A stretch of DNA of 5,539 nt, taken from the NCBI GenBank assembly GCA_027318945.1, contig DAHVOF010000182.1:1-5539 (forward strand), in the 5' to 3' direction. The notes below the pieces were generated by a model, which was not told the DNA's origin, searched no databases, and saw only the letters and a list, made by a program, of their open reading frames with translations. The DNA comes from Actinomycetota bacterium (GTDB lineage: Bacteria > Actinomycetota > Acidimicrobiia > Acidimicrobiales > Acidimicrobiaceae). Positions 1-5,474 of this stretch are shown here, in pieces (within the stretch, counting starts at the first letter, position 1; each line of letters begins with the position of its first letter). Made by a program: the position numbers and the translations under genes.

Positions 1-71
1 CACCCCGGAAAACGCATCGGCATGGTTCAAACACTGCCTCGAAGGTCTACAGCATTAGGGAAAACGCTCTA
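1..71 (+). mobile_element. End of a probable IS630-like insertion element
   Basis: This looks like the terminal part of an insertion element that entered the last gene of the operon. The plus strand carries a short open tail resembling a transposase C-terminus (2-58), followed closely by GGGAAAACGCTCTA (58-71). The TA at 70-71 would be the target dinucleotide, which fits the IS630/Tc1 group, known to insert at TA. The minus-strand gene reads sensibly up to exactly this point (ending S-F-A-L) and then hits a stop inside the presumed element. Its resemblance to alphaproteobacterial IS630 ends (TAGAGCGTTTTC type) is from memory. The other end of the element lies outside the window, so the terminal inverted repeat cannot be tested here. 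Confidence 0.45.
2..58 (+). CDS. C-terminal fragment of a transposase (probable IS630 family), cut by window edge
   Basis: The frame entering from the left edge reads TPENASAWFKHCLEGLQH and stops at TAG 56-58. IS630-family DDE transposases often end in a short helix of the type PExxxxWFxHCGY, and the N-A-x-x-W-F-x-H-C core matches it, although the usual Gly-Tyr after Cys is missing. Only 18 residues are visible and no catalytic residue is in view, so this is a family-level guess supported by its position at an apparent insertion boundary. The reading frame could instead be a chance opening. Confidence 0.35.
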   Translation, partial: TPENASAWFKHCLEGLQH

Positions 72-763
72 ATGCAAAAGAGAGACAGCGACGCACTCGA
101 TCGCGGAACTCGTCGGAAGGAACACCGTCGTACACGATAAAACCGGGCTTCTCTACGTCTGTAGCATCGACTCCCTGTGCCTCGCACAGATATAGACGGA
201 TGCCGTCGACCTCGACTTGTGCAGCAGCCCAAGAGCTTCCCGTTGGCGAGGACCTGCCGCTCATGACCAATTTAGGACGCGTGGGGCGGCATGCCGCCCA
301 GGGTGACTGTAGTGGCCTTTTCAGTATTCCTTTCAATGTTGTCGGGCCAAAGGAATACCGTAGGGACATTTTCCAACCAATCAATGGCATAGCGTGGCTT
401 CTGCGGTGGAGCGAACTTGCCAACAAGCCGGTGAATGTCCACTTTTTGTGTTGTGATCCCCGGCGCACTGCCTTCGATGTGCGTGTTGGTATGAGCGGCG
501 CTGACTCCAATGGCCTCAAGTTCGAGCCCCATATCGGATCGGAACGTGACACGATCTTCGTTTATCCGTACCGTACCCGGTGGATAATGCGTCTCCGGTC
601 CACCGACAGACTCAGGTCCCTCTGTATCCATACAGAGCTGTAGGTCCCCATCGCGCCATATCTTGAATCTTCGAATGGGACCCGCAAGCGGCCCATGGTC
701 GTCTACGGTCGGTACATAGCTTGTAATGATGTCTTGAAAGTCTTCCCATTGCCTACTGAACAT
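55..763 (-). pseudogene. Beta-rich protein of unknown function, frameshifted and truncated by an insertion
   Basis: This is the last gene of the operon, 33 bases after the barrel gene. Its start at 763 is supported by GAGGA at 775-771, seven bases ahead. The first frame runs to a TAA at 274-272. The sequence then continues convincingly one frame over to about position 70. Joining the two frames at the CCCC run (286-283) gives a smooth protein of about 230 residues. Alternating short strands dominate (FKIWRDGDLQLCMDTEG, then VEVDGIRLYLCEA, then GFIVYDG), and it ends in a helix EFRDRVRRCLSFAL. I do not recognise the family. The abrupt end inside that helix suggests a missing C-terminal domain, removed by the insertion element; the TAA at 57-55 belongs to the element. 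The frameshift could be real decay, a sequencing error or, less likely, programmed. Confidence 0.6.
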
Positions 764-770
764 GGTGTTT

Positions 771-775
771 TCCTC
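771..775 (-). promoter_or_regulatory. Ribosome binding site GAGGA for the last gene
   Basis: On the minus strand GAGGA lies seven bases before the ATG at 763. It sits in the 33-base gap after the barrel gene and supports both the start and the idea that this broken gene was once translated independently. Confidence 0.6.
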
Positions 776-796
776 ATTGCCGCGGATTGTCGGGGG

Positions 797-2002
797 CTAG
801 AGCGTGTTCCACTGCCGTCGCATCACAGCACCGCGCAACGCCGAAAACAAACCTAATCCGGCTCGATTCACATCCACGATCTCTGTGAAATCGCGCAATT
901 GACCATTGATATTCGCGGCTCGCAGCCTCGCAAGGAGCGTCTCAGCAGCTGTGAGCGTTGCCTCGCAGTCCGCAATGGCTGAGTCGAAACTCTCTCTGTT
1001 CGTGAGCCTTGCCTGTTCATGCAGCGCATGGAGGTAGTGGCGGAACGCGGCTTGCTCGCCGAAACCAACGGTTGATGGTTGCGCTCCACTAAAAAGAGCG
1101 GGCGTATAACCACCATCCAATTCCGGCGGCGGGGCCATGAGCTGAAGGAGGCCCAACCGATGCGCGATATCCAGGAAGGGAATCTTGTACTCGGACAAGG
1201 CTTGAGGGCAGTAGTACCATGTCGCTCTCTGCCGGATTTCATCTTCATAGGTTGCGTTGAATTTTTCTGGTGGGAACGAGCGTACATTCATCCAAGTCCC
1301 CGATCCGATCGCATTTACTCCCGCCGCATTGGCCGCAAGCATCTGATGTGTGCAATATCCGAGGATTACCTGAGAACCTAAAAGCCTTAGGCCGGCACAG
1401 AGGTCCAGCACATTGGCGACCCAATTGGGATCGTCCACAAGGTATTGCCCATTGGGATGTTCGCAGACCACATAGTATGCGGGAGCGTTCCAAGTCTCGG
1501 CACGCTCTATCAAATCGGCGATCTGGTTCGCATTCTTTACCGCGTCAGCACTTATCGCGATCGTGGAAATAAGAGATGCGTTGTCGTTCTCTACGCGTGC
1601 TTCTTCTAGGACAGCCCGTTGTGTCTCTGCCCAATCATCGTCAACTGCACTCGCGAAGAGACCGGGAAGCACGAAGCGCGAGCAACCGATACGGCCATTG
1701 AGATCCCGCAAGCTGTCGAGTAGACGTGACAGTTCCTGTCCTTGCCAAAACACAGTAGTCGCATAGTTGGTCGGCCAGTAAGCGTGATTGCGCAGCTTCT
1801 CATGATTCGAATGGGGAAGATAAAACTGTGGGTCGAGGATTGCATCGCCGCCGGGAATATCGCGTATGTCTGAACCAAAGCGCACGAGCTGTTCGTCCGT
1901 AAGATCACGCGGGCTTAGAATGACGCTGCCACCTCCCCACGAGCGGAGGAGCGTCCGGCAATGTTCCATCATGCCGTGTCCGAATTGAAGGTATAACTCC
2001 AT
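797..2002 (-). CDS. Unrecognised 401-residue protein, probable alpha/beta (TIM-type) barrel
   Basis: The start is ATG 2002 rather than the in-frame ATG 2077. The latter lies inside the kinase gene, whereas AAAGGAA lies eight bases ahead of 2002. The first 240 residues alternate hydrophobic strands with helices: ELYLQFG (2-8), SVILSP (26-31), AILDPQFYLP (54-63), RFVLPGLFA (109-117), SLISTIAIS (143-151), AYYVVCEHP (175-183), QVILGYCTHQML (211-222) and VNAIGSGTWMNVRSF (229-243). That is the rhythm of an eight-stranded barrel. Residues 330-400 are a helical tail. The spacing of VILSPRDL and ILDPQFYLP loosely recalls the strand-plus-Asp region of tRNA-guanine transglycosylases, including the DpdA group that modifies DNA, with D57 in the nucleophile position. 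This is inference, and no cysteine zinc site of the bacterial TGT type is visible. No signal peptide or membrane segment is seen, so it is probably cytosolic. It follows the kinase by 19 bases and is probably a core partner of it. Confidence 0.7.
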   Translation of the reverse strand: MELYLQFGHGMMEHCRTLLRSWGGGSVILSPRDLTDEQLVRFGSDIRDIPGGDAILDPQFYLPHSNHEKLRNHAYWPTNYATTVFWQGQELSRLLDSLRDLNGRIGCSRFVLPGLFASAVDDDWAETQRAVLEEARVENDNASLISTIAISADAVKNANQIADLIERAETWNAPAYYVVCEHPNGQYLVDDPNWVANVLDLCAGLRLLGSQVILGYCTHQMLAANAAGVNAIGSGTWMNVRSFPPEKFNATYEDEIRQRATWYYCPQALSEYKIPFLDIAHRLGLLQLMAPPPELDGGYTPALFSGAQPSTVGFGEQAAFRHYLHALHEQARLTNRESFDSAIADCEATLTAAETLLARLRAANINGQLRDFTEIVDVNRAGLGLFSALRGAVMRRQWNTL

Positions 2003-2010
2003 CTGATAGC

Positions 2011-2017
2011 TTCCTTT
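2011..2017 (-). promoter_or_regulatory. Strong ribosome binding site deciding the barrel-gene start
   Basis: AAAGGAA on the minus strand sits eight bases before ATG 2002 and just after the kinase stop (2024-2022). It is the best Shine-Dalgarno site in the operon and places the start at 2002, not at the upstream ATG 2077. Confidence 0.75.
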
Positions 2018-2021
2018 CTTG

Positions 2022-2882
2022 CTAGACGAGCCCTTCGCTTTCGTAAATTTCCTGCAGCCAAAGTCTGGCTTCGCCAATTGTCCGAGGCCGATGAATTCGA
2101 TTCTTTTGCGTCATCGTCGCGATCAGATCCCGAAAGCTGTCTCTTGCGACTATCGGGAGAGCAATAGGCGGTAGAACAACTTGCTCGACTCGCTTAAGCA
2201 ATTCAAGATGATCGCGAGGAGGAGGATCAAGAAAGGCATTCTTGCCGGTCGCGCACTCGTGCAGGGTGACTCCGAGAGCGAAGAGGTCGGCGCGTGAATC
2301 GATATCACGCTTAAAATTACGACACTGCTCCGGCGGGGCGTACCCTAGGGTCATTTTGCCGTAAGGGAGAGCGGTCGCAGTGAGAGATGACAGGTCAAGA
2401 TGGCGAGCGATGCCGAAGTCCAAAAGCCAAAAATCGCCAGCAAAATTGCGCATGATATTGTCGGGTTTAACATCCCGGTGCACGATTTGAGAGCGCTCCG
2501 CACTCTCCAGAGCTTCCATCATCTGCAAGCCAAGCCTAAGTACGCTGTCTGCGGGAAGGGGTCCTGCGACGAGTATGTTTCGCAGGGTATCGCCAGATAC
2601 TTTTTCTTCTCGCAGCCATACACAGGTTCCGATATTTGTGTCCGCTATACCATGTTCCAGAATGCGCGGCACACGAGGCGACTGAATCTGCTGTACAGCC
2701 AGCATCTCGCGTCGTACTGATTCGGGATCAGTTTTCGGATAGACAATCTTGAGGACGACCTCTCCGTCACGTCCGTGCTTTGCAGCCAGAACGAGCTTCT
2801 GGCCTCCCTGTCCAAGTGGGCGAAAATCAGACAGATCAGGAAAACTTCTCTGCAGCCATGTGGTGTCGATCGGCGTCGTCAT
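2022..2882 (-). CDS. Hanks-type serine/threonine protein kinase, soluble single-domain
   Basis: This is a 286-residue protein kinase that transfers phosphate from ATP to Ser/Thr of a partner protein. All key elements are visible: a glycine loop GQGGQ (24-28), the ATP lysine K45 in VVLKIV, helix-C E59, the catalytic loop HRDVKPDN (135-142) with D137, K139 and N142, DFG (155-157), an APPEQ version of APE (182-186), D199 in ADLFALG, and R265 near the end. The activation loop between DFG and APPEQ has several Ser/Thr residues (165-178) suited to autophosphorylation. There is no membrane segment and no PASTA, FHA or other sensor domain. It therefore differs from housekeeping PknB-type kinases and looks like a dedicated cytosolic component. 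It starts 12 bases after the nuclease-like gene without a clear Shine-Dalgarno site, suggesting translational coupling. Likely substrates are its operon neighbours (inference). Confidence 0.95.
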   Translation of the reverse strand: MTTPIDTTWLQRSFPDLSDFRPLGQGGQKLVLAAKHGRDGEVVLKIVYPKTDPESVRREMLAVQQIQSPRVPRILEHGIADTNIGTCVWLREEKVSGDTLRNILVAGPLPADSVLRLGLQMMEALESAERSQIVHRDVKPDNIMRNFAGDFWLLDFGIARHLDLSSLTATALPYGKMTLGYAPPEQCRNFKRDIDSRADLFALGVTLHECATGKNAFLDPPPRDHLELLKRVEQVVLPPIALPIVARDSFRDLIATMTQKNRIHRPRTIGEARLWLQEIYESEGLV

Positions 2883-2894
2883 GAAATAGTCTGA

Positions 2895-3620
2895 TTACAA
2901 CGTGGCCAGCCTCCAAGTCCATTCATTAAAGAGCCATGAGGCGTATGACCTGGGCCGCCTTTCTCGCCGTTCAACTAGTCGTGGTTTCTCCTTAGACAGC
3001 ACACCAATCCCGTGTTGTAGAGCAGTTTCGAGTAAACTGCCTCCTCTTGGTATGGCCGGAACTAGGACATAGGATTCTGGAGTGAACCATGTGTTGATAA
3101 ACGCTTGATCAAGAGCGGCACGCCATTCAGCAACCTTCGCTTCTATTGCTACAATCCGCCGGATCGCGAATGTTCGGGACAAAGCTCGCGCCCGCCACTG
3201 GCCCTTTTGCAAAACAACCATGTCGGCTCGTTCCAGGCGGCTTAGAGACCGCTCGGTTTCCGAACCGAATAGCGACTTGAGATCCAGGATACGAACCGGT
3301 CCCGCAGTTGCCAGATGCTGCATCAGACGCAGATCGGAAGGGAGGATGCTCCGTCGTTCAGCCGCCCACTCGGCAGCCACCGACTCATTCCAGACAACCA
3401 CCACGAGATCGGGAAAGCCAGAGGGCAGGCGCGGTTCTCTGAAAACTGTCAACCGCTCGCCTTTCTTGGGCTTCACCGCGTGCAACTCCAAAAACCAATC
3501 CACCAGATCCTGCTCGGGGCCAGAACGCCCCTTGCGGAATAGAATGCCGCTTTCTCTCGGATTGGTAGTCGAATCAACAATGGTCATAGAACATCCGTAT
3601 GCAGAAACCAGATCAATCAT
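2895..3620 (-). CDS. Probable PD-(D/E)XK nuclease with an internal winged-helix segment
   Basis: This 241-residue protein starts 19 bases after the toxin gene. The nuclease reading rests on the order of elements. E36 lies in the first helix (GPEQDLVDWFLE). A two-strand hairpin, VFREPRLPSGFPDLVVVVW, carries P70-D71. A strand VAIEAK has E160 and K162. A helix WRAALDQAF with Q172 follows, then the strand SYVLVP (183-188). This D, ExK, Q order is typical of restriction-endonuclease-like folds, which cut DNA using a metal held by Asp and Glu. Between D71 and E160, about residues 90-145 look like a winged-helix unit (LRLMQHLATAGPVRILDLKS, then two short strands), presumably for DNA binding. The C-terminus is Arg-rich (RERRPRS). 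M12 (position 3587) is an alternative start; neither start has a good Shine-Dalgarno site. No named family is recognised. Confidence 0.72.
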   Translation of the reverse strand: MIDLVSAYGCSMTIVDSTTNPRESGILFRKGRSGPEQDLVDWFLELHAVKPKKGERLTVFREPRLPSGFPDLVVVVWNESVAAEWAAERRSILPSDLRLMQHLATAGPVRILDLKSLFGSETERSLSRLERADMVVLQKGQWRARALSRTFAIRRIVAIEAKVAEWRAALDQAFINTWFTPESYVLVPAIPRGGSLLETALQHGIGVLSKEKPRLVERRERRPRSYASWLFNEWTWRLATL

Positions 3621-3639
3621 ACCGGTTATGGCGAACTAA

Positions 3640-4500
3640 CTATCTCGCCAGTCCCAGTGTTGTGTAGAACTGCGACAGTTCAGCGAATGCCTTTGTCACT
3701 GAATGGTCGAGCCGACACTCGTCGGCCAGTCTTTCAAACGGTGCTCGCCAATCGAGCGGCGGAGGTTCTAGCATCGCAGGAATTGGGTGCGTTCTCCTAC
3801 GACCGAATGTGTTCCGAAGAGCCTCGGTAGTGACAGTGGGATCAAGCGTTCCAGACTGGATCAGCAGAACCATATCAACCAAGTCACGCACTCGGCTGTT
3901 CACTGTTCCAGTCCGAGGTAGCGTATATGCATGCAGTTTCTCAGCGAACTGTTGCTCCCTTTGGATTATCGGCACAGATGCCGCCGGAATTTGGGCAAAT
4001 CCGAACCAATCTCGTGTCTGGATATGTTCCAGCGGATCGAGCACGATGTCGCCAAAGCCCACGTCCATGTGGAATCTCGCGAATTTGCGTTGAGCCATCA
4101 TTGCTTCGACCGGGTAACGCGAACCGCCGTAAGGAGCCCCGTCAAGGTCCATCATGGGAACTCCAACGCGGAATGAAAAGAAATCGCCCAGATTGCGGAG
4201 CCCCGCTTCCTGAAGATATACGAGCACCGCATCGCCCGCTGACGTGGGCATCGAGCGCACCGTAAAGTCGAGGTCCTTTGTCGCGCGCGAAATTTCAAAG
4301 CGAAGTTCCATTGCATAGCCACCCTTAAGAACCCACTGTGTATCTGCGCCATCGAATAGGCGAGCCAGGAAGCGGTCGAAGGCGACTTGGCGGCGGAGTC
4401 TTTGTAATTCAGTACCTTCAGTTTTGGCTATCCGTTTCAGCCGCTCTTCGAGAGCCGCACGTAGCGCCGCACCTGTGGCATATTTGCTTTTATCGATCAC
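3640..4500 (-). CDS. abiEii: AbiEii-like nucleotidyltransferase toxin of a type IV toxin-antitoxin pair
   Basis: This 286-residue protein belongs to the AbiEii/AbiGii nucleotidyltransferase family. Characterised members are GTP-binding or NTP-transferring toxins; some relatives (MenT) add nucleotides to tRNA acceptor ends. Visible motifs are KGGYAMELR (59-67), TKDLDF (75-80) with the metal-binding D77 and D79 pair, FHMDVGFGD (143-151) with the third acidic residue D146, and QQFAEKLHAY plus RVRDLVDMVLL (183-213), the K...R-D-D helix signature. The length fits the family. The start is GTG at 4500, overlapping the antitoxin stop by four bases (GTGA), and GGAGG at 4509-4505 lies inside the antitoxin gene, so translation is coupled. 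Nothing looks broken, so it is probably active. The partner acts without direct binding in this TA type, by countering toxicity. Confidence 0.92.
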   Translation of the reverse strand: MIDKSKYATGAALRAALEERLKRIAKTEGTELQRLRRQVAFDRFLARLFDGADTQWVLKGGYAMELRFEISRATKDLDFTVRSMPTSAGDAVLVYLQEAGLRNLGDFFSFRVGVPMMDLDGAPYGGSRYPVEAMMAQRKFARFHMDVGFGDIVLDPLEHIQTRDWFGFAQIPAASVPIIQREQQFAEKLHAYTLPRTGTVNSRVRDLVDMVLLIQSGTLDPTVTTEALRNTFGRRRTHPIPAMLEPPPLDWRAPFERLADECRLDHSVTKAFAELSQFYTTLGLAR

Positions 4501-5099
4501 GCCGCCTCCAGTTCGCGTGCGACGGATGCAAACTGGGAATTCTGTAGCAAATCAGCAGCCTGCTTTCGTGTGATCTTGCCGCTTGATCTGGCCTGCTGAA
4601 ATGCTTGGCGGAGCGTATCCTTCGGGAGCGAACCTTCCTTCCAGACATCCAGAATTGTGCGCAGAGCATCAGTCACCGGGACGCCAAACAGAATCTCCTG
4701 CTCGCTTTCCGATATCTCTCCGTAATGAAGGCGAAGAATTTTGGGCACTGGAGCTCCGCGACGGAACGATGGCGGCACAGTCATATCAAGCCGGGAAGGA
4801 TTCACATCTGTGAGTTCATGAAGACTCAGAGCGGTCTGGTGGCTATAGACTCCGGCTGGCCGATCGGTGCGATCACGCGACCAGAGCCACCACAGAATCA
4901 GATCCGGGCGCTCCGGTTCAGGGAAGAGAGCCAGCCGATAGATTCCCCTATGCTCGCGGAGCCAGTTGCCCACCTCGACGTGGTAGGCGCGTTTGTTGCT
5001 GGCATAGCCGAGAGAAGCGGCTTGCTTGGTCGTAAAGTATCCTCCCTGAGCTTCTGCGATCCGATACAGCTCTTTTTGAGGCTCATTCGGGATTTTCAT
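4497..5099 (-). CDS. abiEi: AbiEi-like antitoxin and transcriptional autorepressor
   Basis: This 200-residue antitoxin is the first gene of the operon. The N-terminus is a winged helix (KELYRIAEAQGG, then TTKQAASLGY, then the wing ending in HRGIYRL, about residues 9-56). The C-terminal part carries the family stretch GVYSHQTALSLHELTDVNP (83-101), followed by LDMTVP and a helical end (142-200). Known AbiEi proteins bind inverted repeats in their own promoter through the winged helix and repress it, while the C-terminal domain neutralises AbiEii. The start ATG 5099 has only a weak Shine-Dalgarno match, but a promoter-like sequence (5150-5122) fits a short leader. The four-base overlap with the next gene is standard for abiE. 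Because four more genes follow closely, this repressor probably controls the whole operon (inference). Confidence 0.92.
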   Translation of the reverse strand: MKIPNEPQKELYRIAEAQGGYFTTKQAASLGYASNKRAYHVEVGNWLREHRGIYRLALFPEPERPDLILWWLWSRDRTDRPAGVYSHQTALSLHELTDVNPSRLDMTVPPSFRRGAPVPKILRLHYGEISESEQEILFGVPVTDALRTILDVWKEGSLPKDTLRQAFQQARSSGKITRKQAADLLQNSQFASVARELEAA

Positions 5100-5104
5100 A
5101 ATAG

Positions 5105-5119
5105 GTCAACGTTCTTGAC
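5105..5119. repeat. Short inverted repeat GTCAA-N5-TTGAC at the predicted transcription start
   Basis: GTCAA (5105-5109) and TTGAC (5115-5119) form a small dyad between the -10 box and the AbiEi start codon. It could be a repressor half-site pair or a chance five-base match. Confidence 0.3.
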
Positions 5120-5121
5120 TC

Positions 5122-5150
5122 ATTATGCGGTTAGGTTCGTTCAGAAGCAA
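5122..5150 (-). promoter_or_regulatory. Candidate sigma70-type promoter of the six-gene operon
   Basis: On the minus strand TTGCTT (5150-5145) is followed after 17 bases by CATAAT (5127-5122), a three-of-six and a five-of-six match to the -35 and -10 consensus with ideal spacing. A run of seven A (5159-5153) sits just upstream, like an UP element. Transcription would begin near 5115, giving a leader of about 16 bases before the AbiEi ATG. The large palindrome at 5158-5183 abuts the -35 box. Confidence 0.5.
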
Positions 5151-5157
5151 GCTTTTT

Positions 5158-5183
5158 TTCCAACCCCATTCATGGGGTTGGAA
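5158..5183. repeat. Perfect 12-base inverted repeat next to the operon promoter
   Basis: TTCCAACCCCAT (5158-5169) and ATGGGGTTGGAA (5172-5183) are exact complements with a two-base centre. The dyad ends directly upstream of the promoter's A-run and -35 box. AbiEi regulators are known to bind inverted repeats at their own promoters, so this is the best operator candidate. It is not a normal terminator: on the minus strand it is followed by A, and on the plus strand the T-run precedes it. Confidence 0.6.
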
Positions 5184-5209
5184 CGGCATAGCGCCTCATC
5201 GTGACGCTA

Positions 5210-5220
5210 CGACCTTTGGG
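5210..5220 (+). repeat. CGACCTTTGGG repeat, copy 1
   Basis: First of three identical 11-mers in the leader. It is isolated from the CAACCCC sites, 27 bases beyond the first palindrome. Confidence 0.5.
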
Positions 5221-5286
5221 ATGGCACTATAAAAGCCGACTCTGTGAGTTTGGAATCAGTGACATACGGGGTCTGATAAGGCACTT

Positions 5287-5318
5287 CAACCCCACGATCA
5301 ACCCCTTCAATGGGGTTG
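5287..5318. repeat. CAACCCC direct repeat plus second inverted repeat
   Basis: CAACCCC occurs at 5287-5293 and 5299-5305, 12 bases apart, and its complement GGGGTTG at 5312-5318. The second and third copies form CAACCCC-N6-GGGGTTG, the same half-sites and spacer length as the palindrome at 5161-5180. Two independent dyads of identical geometry argue for a sequence-specific binding site. This one is about 200 bases from the AbiEi start. Confidence 0.6.
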
Positions 5319-5347
5319 GCGATCACAATCCGGATGTGGTCATCCAG

Positions 5348-5358
5348 CGACCTTTGGG
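5348..5358 (+). repeat. CGACCTTTGGG repeat, copy 2
   Basis: Second identical 11-mer, preceded by CCAG, 30 bases after the second dyad, a distance close to that of copy 1 from the first dyad. Confidence 0.5.
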
Positions 5359-5396
5359 AACCAACGCCAAAGAGCTGACGCCCGAAAACGCTCCAA

Positions 5397-5407
5397 CGAC
5401 CTTTGGG
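5397..5407 (+). repeat. CGACCTTTGGG repeat, copy 3
   Basis: Third identical 11-mer, preceded by CCAA as copy 2 is by CCAG, and only five bases before the tandem CAACCCC pair. Confidence 0.5.
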
Positions 5408-5412
5408 TTCTC

Positions 5413-5430
5413 CAACCCCAATTCAACCCC
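5413..5430 (+). repeat. Tandem CAACCCC repeats with 11-base period
   Basis: CAACCCCAAT occurs at 5413-5422 and again at 5424-5433, 11 bases apart, about one helical turn. No complementary half-site follows. The pair is the distal end of the CAACCCC array. Confidence 0.5.
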
Positions 5431-5474
5431 AATACTATTGCCCTATACCTATTTTCAATAACTTAGCCCTCTCT

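Larger units (their letters stand above)
5104..5470. other. Non-coding, repeat-rich leader upstream of abiEi
   Basis: No convincing gene lies here. The only open frame, 86 codons from 5201 on the plus strand, is made largely of the repeat sequences and has no family look. The region carries five CAACCCC heptamers (5161, 5287, 5299, 5413, 5424), two complements GGGGTTG (5174, 5312) and three CGACCTTTGGG 11-mers. That density suggests protein-binding arrays, a structured RNA or a small repeat element rather than random spacer. I see no tRNA or CRISPR array. Confidence 0.55.

Noticed and set aside
200..643. 147-codon plus-strand open frame
   Set aside because: It is antisense to the broken beta-rich gene, which has a good ribosome binding site and protein-like composition.
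2003..2077. Upstream in-frame start for the barrel gene
   Set aside because: ATG 2077 lies inside the kinase coding region, and the added residues are Lys/Ser-rich and unlike the rest. The strong AAAGGAA favours 2002.
2022..3620. BREX, Pgl or DISARM component identity for the kinase and nuclease
   Set aside because: There is no PglZ, methyltransferase, large helicase or PglW-like multidomain kinase. The kinase is a bare single domain.
3640..4500. Housekeeping nucleotidyltransferase rather than a toxin
   Set aside because: The motif set and the GTGA overlap with an AbiEi-type gene are characteristic of the AbiE toxin-antitoxin pair.
5158..5183. Intrinsic transcription terminator
   Set aside because: The stem is strong, but the T-run precedes it on the plus strand and becomes an A-run after it on the minus strand, so neither direction gives a stem followed by U.
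4605..5204. 199-codon plus-strand open frame opposite abiEi
   Set aside because: It lies antisense to a clear AbiEi gene and its protein shows no domain logic, so it is a shadow.
5287..5430. CRISPR array
   Set aside because: The repeated units are only 7-11 bases and spacing is irregular (11 to over 100 bases), with no cas genes nearby.
5201..5461. 86-codon plus-strand open frame as a gene
   Set aside because: It has no Shine-Dalgarno site, is built largely from the CAACCCC and CGACCTTTGGG repeats, and has no family-like motif.
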